12,148 nt of DNA from Desulfobacula sp. (lineage in GTDB: Bacteria; Desulfobacterota; Desulfobacteria; Desulfobacterales; Desulfobacteraceae), in the NCBI GenBank assembly GCA_027858355.1, contig JAQICW010000323.1:1-12148 (forward strand). Direction: 5' to 3'. Positions 9,201 through 12,148 of the stretch are shown piece after piece. Under the pieces are notes generated by a model, which searched no databases, was not told where the DNA came from, and worked only from the letters and a program-made list of their open reading frames with translations. The number at the start of each line of letters is the position of its first letter. Positions within the stretch are counted from its first letter, which is position 1. The translations under genes were made by a program, and so were the position numbers.

Positions 9201-9460
9201 TGCTGGATGTCTGGACAGACTGCGTTACATTGTCATTTGATGGTAATGGCAACGGAGAAATAATTGAGGTCAGTGGCGTCAGTGAAAGTTTTACATTTAC
9301 ATACGCTGTAAACTATGACGGGAAATTTACTATCGGAATTGCTGGTAGCACTGGAACAGGGATTGTTAGTTCGGACGGAAATCACTTTACCTTTACAGAT
9401 AAGGGGCAGGACGAGAATACTTTTGATGAGGTGCATTACACAGGAATTAAAAAATTGTGA
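6293..9460 (+). CDS. Secreted RCC1-repeat protein with FN3-like, cadherin-like and dockerin domains and duplicated C-terminal domain
   Basis: This 1055-residue protein begins with a signal peptide (Arg2-Lys3, hydrophobic core, probable cleavage near Ala23). Residues ~36-558 are 14 RCC1-like repeats of 38 residues, typically GLKTDGTVVAVGDN, GQCDVSSW, then DIKQVAAG, expected to fold as beta-propeller blades. Next come an FN3-like domain (~563-658, TYYWQI), a cadherin-like domain (~660-758, NYNGADTFEVQVSDG) and a dockerin-like pair of 12-residue calcium loops starting at Asp764 and Asp800. The end is two copies of a 116-residue domain I do not recognise (826-941 and 942-1055), rich in Gly, Asn and Asp. 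A dockerin normally ends a protein, so the duplicated tail looks appended. The protein is probably exported or displayed at the cell surface for binding; no catalytic motif was seen. Its stop overlaps the start of the next gene by one base. Confidence 0.9.
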   Translation: MRKVIFGILSLLILTMGAATSEAELVEAQVAAGAFHTIGLKTDGTVVAVGDNSKSQCNAYVLTDIKQLTAAERHTIGLKTDGTVQAVGENGYGQLNVSSWTDIKQVSTGVNHTIGLKTDGSLVAVGSNSEGQCDVSSWTDIKQIFAGMFHTIGIKTDGTVIVVGRLFENQSTISSWTDIKQVAEGWGHIIGLKTDGTVIAVGDNSNGQCDVSSWADMKQVAAGKVHTIGLKTDGTVVAVGSNHSGQCDVSSWTDIKQVAAGYDHTIGLKTDGTVVVAGNNDYGQCDVAPWPDIKQVTAGGNHALGLKTDGTVRAAGENNFGQCDVASWTDMKQAAAGYIHTIGLNTDGTVVAVGYNAQGQCDVTSWTDIKQVAAGYSHTIGLKIDGTVVNAGDTYYNDVSSWINIQQVAVGTARTIGLKTDGTVVAIGDTYYCQCDMSSWTDIKQVAVGGDHTIGLKTDGTVVAVGNNESGQCDVASWTDIKQVAAGYSLSIGLKTDGTVVAVGDNYNDQCNVSSWTNIKEVAVGSSYTIGLKNDGSIIAVGNKNNESSKYNVASWKLTNTSPNTPAVPSPADNSTDIPLNTELYWIGGDPDADNTMAYDTYFGTDNPPLTLVSEDQSGTTLNAGPLEYGTTYYWQIISKDNHGAQTQGPVWQFKTKDNLPPVITQGESILIHISEDNNPVAFELTLNAINAGADTLWSVKTQANHGIAQVSGTGISKSIYYSPEKNYNGADTFEVQVSDGLAVGVDTIVVTVAIESISDLTGDLDGDFKITFEDVVLSLKVLTNQESAVRQGYIASGIDVNGDNKIGLAEAIYPLQVVPDVSDDMSNASLSGTYVMTTFGGGQDPDGNGSGPVLDVWTDYVSLSFDGNGSGEIIEVSGVSETILFTYSVNSDGKFTIEIPDSTGTGIVSSDGNHFTFTDKGSDENTFDEVHYTGIKKSSGMSNASLGGTYVMTTFGGGQDPNGNGSGPVLDVWTDCVTLSFDGNGNGEIIEVSGVSESFTFTYAVNYDGKFTIGIAGSTGTGIVSSDGNHFTFTDKGQDENTFDEVHYTGIKKL
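6398..7968 (+). repeat. Array of 14 RCC1-like coding repeats, 114-bp period
   Basis: Units start at 6398 and the 14th at 7874; each is 114 bp (38 codons) except the tenth, which is 6 bp shorter. The shift of 1476 bp over 13 units equals 13 x 114 minus 6, confirming the count. Unit 4 is the most diverged within the array, and the last unit fades out after its VASW segment. Long identical DNA stretches recur between units, so the array could expand or contract by recombination. Canonical RCC1 repeats are longer (about 50-60 residues), and seven form one propeller. Confidence 0.9.
8272..8757 (+). repeat. Cadherin-like plus dockerin module, copy 1
   Basis: This segment of the RCC1 gene, from PPVITQG through the second calcium loop, is repeated in the following gene at 10780-11269. 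Homology is visible at DNA level, for example the shared run around GGCTATATAGCCTC and GGTGATAACAA. Copy 1 is intact. It points to modular exchange or duplication between the two secreted genes. Confidence 0.85.
8768..9457 (+). repeat. Tandem 348-bp coding duplication
   Basis: Unit 1 is 8768-9115 and unit 2 is 9116-9457, each starting with an ATG-TCC-AA(T/C)-GCATC(T/C) sequence. The period is 348 bp (116 codons). By eye about 14 of 114 aligned residues differ, and long stretches are nearly identical (for example GTGCTGGATGTCTGGACAGA). It is a fairly recent in-frame duplication that lengthens the C terminus. The domain has a beta-rich look (alternating residues, many Gly and Asp), but I cannot name the family. 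Confidence 0.9.
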
Positions 9461-11269
9461 TGGGGCATACTAGACGCAAGGTGATTTTTGGGATTCTGTC
9501 TTTGCTGGTTTTGACAGTTGGGGCTTCTATGGCAGCCACAGGACGTGTTCCAGACACCGGTCAAACCACATCCCATACCGATATTTTTGGTGAGGACCAT
9601 GATTATTTGATCAATGCGCCGTCCTATATCAAACTGGATGCTTCAGGCAATGATCTGGCGGATGAGGCCATTTCCTGGACAATGGTCAGGGACAATATCA
9701 CAGGGCTGATCTGGGAAGTAAAAACAGATGATGGATCTGTTCATGATAAAGACAATACCTATACATGATATGACAGCAATTCTGACACGAATGGAGGCAA
9801 TGCCGGCATTCCGGGAGAAGGAACAGATACCGAAGATTTTATCAATAAATTGAACAGCAGCCATTATGGTGGTCACTCGGACTGGCGCATGCCGACTCCG
9901 GTGGAGTTGCAATCCATTGTTGATTATGGTGGATGTAGTCCGCCTATAAATGAGTCTTATTTCCCGAATACGGTAACATCCGATTATTGGTCATCCACTT
10001 CACTCGCGGCGGGTACTGGGGATGCGTGGCGCGTGGGTTACGGAAATGGCAATATTCTCCACTACGGTAAGGGTTGTGCTTTTTCAGTGCGGGCCGTTCG
10101 CAGGGGACATGGATCATTGGGTCATTTGATTTCCAATAGTGACGGTACCGTCTCAGATACTAAGACCGGATTAATGTGGCAAAAAACAGGTTCAGTCTCC
10201 GCCGATACCTGGAAAAATGCAGTCCGCTATTGTGAGAATCTTAACGAGGCCGGGTATCTTGACTGGCGGATGCCAACGGCCAAAGAACTTGCTTCCATTG
10301 TAAAACTGGACACATATAACCCTTCCATTGATACAGCTTATTTTAATGCTCAGCCATCCAATTATTGGTCGTCTACTGCCTACGCAAATAATACTGGCTA
10401 TGCGTGGCGCATGGATTTCGTCTATGGGTATTTCAATTACAGCGATACGTCTAATACCAATTATGTGCGTGCCGTTCGGGCGGGACAGTCCGTGGTAGTG
10501 GATCATTTGCTTATTTCAAGTCCTGAGCAGGCCTCATCCTGGGAACCGGGCCGTGTCATGCCCATTACCTGGGAGCCCCGCAGTATTGCAGGCGATGTAA
10601 AAATTTCCCTGTCAAGGGATGGTGGCAAAACCTATATGAAAACCATTGCGGCTACGCCAAACGACGGCAGCCATGACTGGACAGTGACCGTTCCTGAATC
10701 AGTCAACTGTATGCTCAAAATTGAACCGGTGGATGATGCATCCAAAGGAACCATCCAGGGATTGTTTTCCATTAGAACTCACCCCCCCGGTGATTACCCA
10801 GGGGGACTGCATATCAATAATAATGTCCTAGGACAGCAATCCCACCACCTTTGTACTGACACTGAATGCCACAGATGCTGATAATGACACGTTAACCTGG
10901 TCAATTAAGACCCAGGCAAACCATGGTATTTCGCAGGTCACAGGAACAGGTATTTCAAAATCGATCAATTATTCACCCGAAGAAAATTATAACGGTGTTG
11001 ACACCTTTGGGGTGCAGGTGTCAGACGGGCTTGTAGGTGGTGTCGACACAATTCTTGTCAATGTGACTATTGAATCAATCCCGGATTTAACAGGAGATCT
11101 TAATGGTGATTTTAAAATTACATTTGATGATGCCGTTATCGCCTTAAAAAGTTTAACACAAAAAGAACCTGTTGTTCGCCAAGGCTATATAGCCTCCGGG
11201 GTTGATGTGAACGGTGATAACAAAATTGGTACGGAAGAACTAATTTATATTATGCTACAGTTAAATTAA
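9460..11269 (+). pseudogene. Decayed secreted protein: two Lcl_C/DUF1566 domains, Kre9/KNH-like domain, cadherin-like, dockerin
   Basis: The repaired product would be about 602 residues. It starts with a leader almost identical to that of the preceding gene (shared RKVIFGILSLL), on an ATG that overlaps the upstream TGA (TGATG), so translation is probably coupled. Domains: Lcl_C/DUF1566 number one (to ~10110, DWRMPTPVEL, YWSST, VRAVRRG), number two (~10120-10490, TGLMWQK, DWRMPTAKEL, YWSST, VRAVRAG), a Kre9/KNH-like beta domain (~10505-10775, SPEQASSWEPG, ITWEP), a cadherin-like domain and a terminal dockerin with two calcium loops. Three lesions: TGA at 9766-9768 where relatives have Trp in NTYTWYD; one extra C in the C7 run 10782-10788, since six C restore HPPVITQGD; and TAG at 10829-10831 where copy 1 has Glu. 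The coding pattern is otherwise well preserved, so decay is recent. Residual translation would stop after 102 residues. Confidence 0.85.
10780..11269 (+). repeat. Cadherin-like plus dockerin module, copy 2 (interrupted)
   Basis: This is the counterpart of 8272-8757 at the 3' end of the second secreted gene. Calcium loops DLNGDFKITFDD and DVNGDNKIGTEE keep the metal-binding positions 1, 3, 5 and 12. It carries the frameshifting C7 run at its start and the TAG at 10829-10831. Unlike copy 1 it ends the protein, the usual place for a dockerin. Confidence 0.85.
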
Positions 11270-11284
11270 CCTATTCGAAATGAA

Positions 11285-11527
11285 ATGCATATGAAAATAC
11301 CACCGAAAGTGGATGACAGCCTCGTCTCATTGAGTAAAAGAGAGCAGGAGGTGCTTGCATTGATAGTTGAAGGCTCAAGTTTTGTCCGGATTGCAACCCG
11401 CCTTCATATCAGTGAAAAAACCGTCTCCACCCATAAAAGAAAGATTATGGACAAATTAAATATCCATACCATTGGTGAACTTACCCAATTTGCCATCTGG
11501 AAAGGGATAACAACCCCGGATGCCTAG
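11285..11527 (+). CDS. Solo LuxR-type HTH protein, receiver-less relative of the response regulator
   Basis: This 80-residue protein consists almost entirely of a GerE/LuxR-type helix-turn-helix: SLSKREQEVLALI, then ISEKTVSTHKRKIMDKL. It aligns from there to its C terminus with the response regulator at 5457-6110 (shared IATRLH, SEKT, STH, RKIM, KLNIH and FAI), and the homology is also visible at DNA level. Upstream of the HTH no receiver remains. The frame opens right after the stop of the dockerin gene (TAA at 11267-11269), with ATG at 11285 or 11291 and no clear Shine-Dalgarno. It may be a small DNA-binding protein like GerE, or the truncated 3' end of a duplicated regulator. If expressed it could bind the same sites as the response regulator without phosphorylation control (inference). 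Confidence 0.65.
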   Translation: MHMKIPPKVDDSLVSLSKREQEVLALIVEGSSFVRIATRLHISEKTVSTHKRKIMDKLNIHTIGELTQFAIWKGITTPDA

Positions 11528-11550
11528 TTATAGGGAAAAATGGCCTATAA
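11528..11550. terminator. Hairpin between convergent gene ends
   Basis: TTATAGG (11528-11534) and CCTATAA (11544-11550) form a perfect 7-bp stem with a 9-nt loop. It starts immediately after the stop of the solo LuxR gene and covers the end of a minus-strand reading frame. No T tract follows directly on either strand, so termination activity is doubtful. Confidence 0.3.
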
Positions 11551-11640
11551 TCCACAAACAGCAACTTTTATTTTATTTTCAGAAATATCATCCAAGGTTA
11601 TTGATTGCACTTCTTCAATACTTGAAATATTTTTGAGAGC
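11545..11640 (-). other. Unidentified minus-strand C-terminal tail of an ORF
   Basis: Reading the minus strand from 11640, a frame of about 31 codons runs to TAG at 11547-11545 with a regular protein-like pattern (LKNISSIEEV, then SITLDDISENKIKVAV). It begins where recognisable transposase sequence stops (after AFPFD, near 11642), so it may be the 3' end of a gene interrupted by the insertion element. I do not recognise it, and it is short enough to be chance. Confidence 0.25.
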
Positions 11641-12148
11641 ATGTCAAAAGGAAATGCATTTTTCAACTGCTGAACCACCCACTCTGCTGTAGGATGCTCA
11701 GTAACATTGAAATGATCGATTTTTCTTCTGGCATGATCAATGATGGAAAACACATAAAGAGTCTTGAAGCTAATAGTTGGGACGGTAAAAAAAATCCGTG
11801 CCCATTATATATTCGCGATGATTTTTTAAAAACACTTTCCATTGTTGTCTTTTTTTCTTGGTGTTAACTGGGTCATCGGGTCTAATCTTTTTAAGATATC
11901 ATTTTTTTTTTATAAGCTGGCGGATTTCCAAATTTATTGATGGTCTGCCAAGCCTTTTACGTTTACCTGACTTTTTAGTCCAATATTTCTTGAAACGCCG
12001 CCTTTGCCAGTCGATAACAGTTTCGGGCTTAACGATTATCAGAGCATCCATCCATTTTGGCCAGGCCCTTTTTAATGCGACTAACAACGAACGGTTCAGA
12101 TCAGTGATGCTTTTATGTTCTTCTTTTGTAGCCTGGTAAGTCACCAAT
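11641..12148 (-). pseudogene. Remnant of an rve/DDE-type insertion-sequence transposase
   Basis: The minus strand enters from the right edge with LLVALKRAWPKWMDALIIV, KPETVIDWQRRRFKKYW and GRPSINLEIRQLI, the N-terminal HTH part of the integrase-core transposases often labelled 'integrase, catalytic region'. A TGA at 11901-11899 then sits where about 30 family residues seem to be missing. In the same frame it resumes with YLKKIRP, WKVFLKNHRE and TDFF, the Asp being the first of the DDE triad. An A8 run (11787-11794, plus strand) then shifts the frame by one base, after which TVPTISFKTLYVF, FNVTEHPTAEW and LKNAFPFD follow. The sequence stops matching near 11642, before the second Asp and the Glu. 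It cannot be active. The exact IS family (IS3- or IS481-like) is uncertain, and no terminal inverted repeat was found. Confidence 0.75.

Noticed and set aside
9850..10500. Diversity-generating retroelement target (Lcl_C/DUF1566 resembles C-type-lectin-fold variable proteins, with YWSST and VRAVR ends)
   Set aside because: No reverse transcriptase, no template repeat and no Avd-like gene in the window, and the two Lcl_C domains are too different to be a variable/template pair.
9850..10881. Independent gene starting at the TTG at 9850
   Set aside because: Same frame as the upstream 9460 ORF, starts in the middle of an Lcl_C domain and has no ribosome binding site; it is the downstream half of the broken gene.

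Overview
The window is AT-leaning bacterial DNA. The protein style (a giant soluble signalling ATPase/histidine kinase, a NarL-type regulator, secreted RCC1/cadherin-like/dockerin proteins, Lcl_C/DUF1566 proteins) resembles environmental Desulfobacterota, perhaps Desulfobacterales. This is a judgement from protein style only, with low to moderate confidence. No rRNA, tRNA or CRISPR array was seen.

Layout. (1) 1-327, minus strand: an open frame in which a piece of an LD-carboxypeptidase (peptidase S66) runs in frame into a piece of an RND efflux pump, apparently a rearrangement scar. (2) 529-5430, plus: a 1633-residue multidomain sensor with the C-lobe of a Ser/Thr pseudokinase, an AAA/STAND-type ATPase, a TPR-like helical region, GAF and a HisKA_3/HATPase histidine kinase. 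(3) 5457-6110: its probable partner, a NarL/FixJ response regulator 26 nt downstream. (4) 6293-9460: a secreted 1055-residue protein with 14 short RCC1-like repeats, an FN3-like domain, a cadherin-like domain, a dockerin-like EF-hand pair and a tandem 116-residue duplication. (5) 9460-11269: a second secreted gene with almost the same leader, two Lcl_C/DUF1566 domains, a Kre9/KNH-like domain and the same cadherin-like plus dockerin end. It is broken by a TGA, a one-base shift in a C7 run and a TAG. (6) 11285-11527: an 80-residue LuxR-type DNA-binding protein related to the C-terminal half of the response regulator but without a receiver. (7) 11528-12148: a hairpin, a short unexplained minus-strand tail, and a decayed rve-type transposase on the minus strand.

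How it may work together (inference). The soluble kinase would sense a cytoplasmic signal through its ATPase/TPR and GAF parts and phosphorylate the response regulator. The neighbouring secreted repeat proteins are plausible targets, and the solo LuxR protein could compete at or share the regulator's sites. The two related DNA-binding modules bracket the secreted-protein cassette. Both ends of the window carry rearranged gene fragments, so this looks like an accessory region that gains and loses modules.
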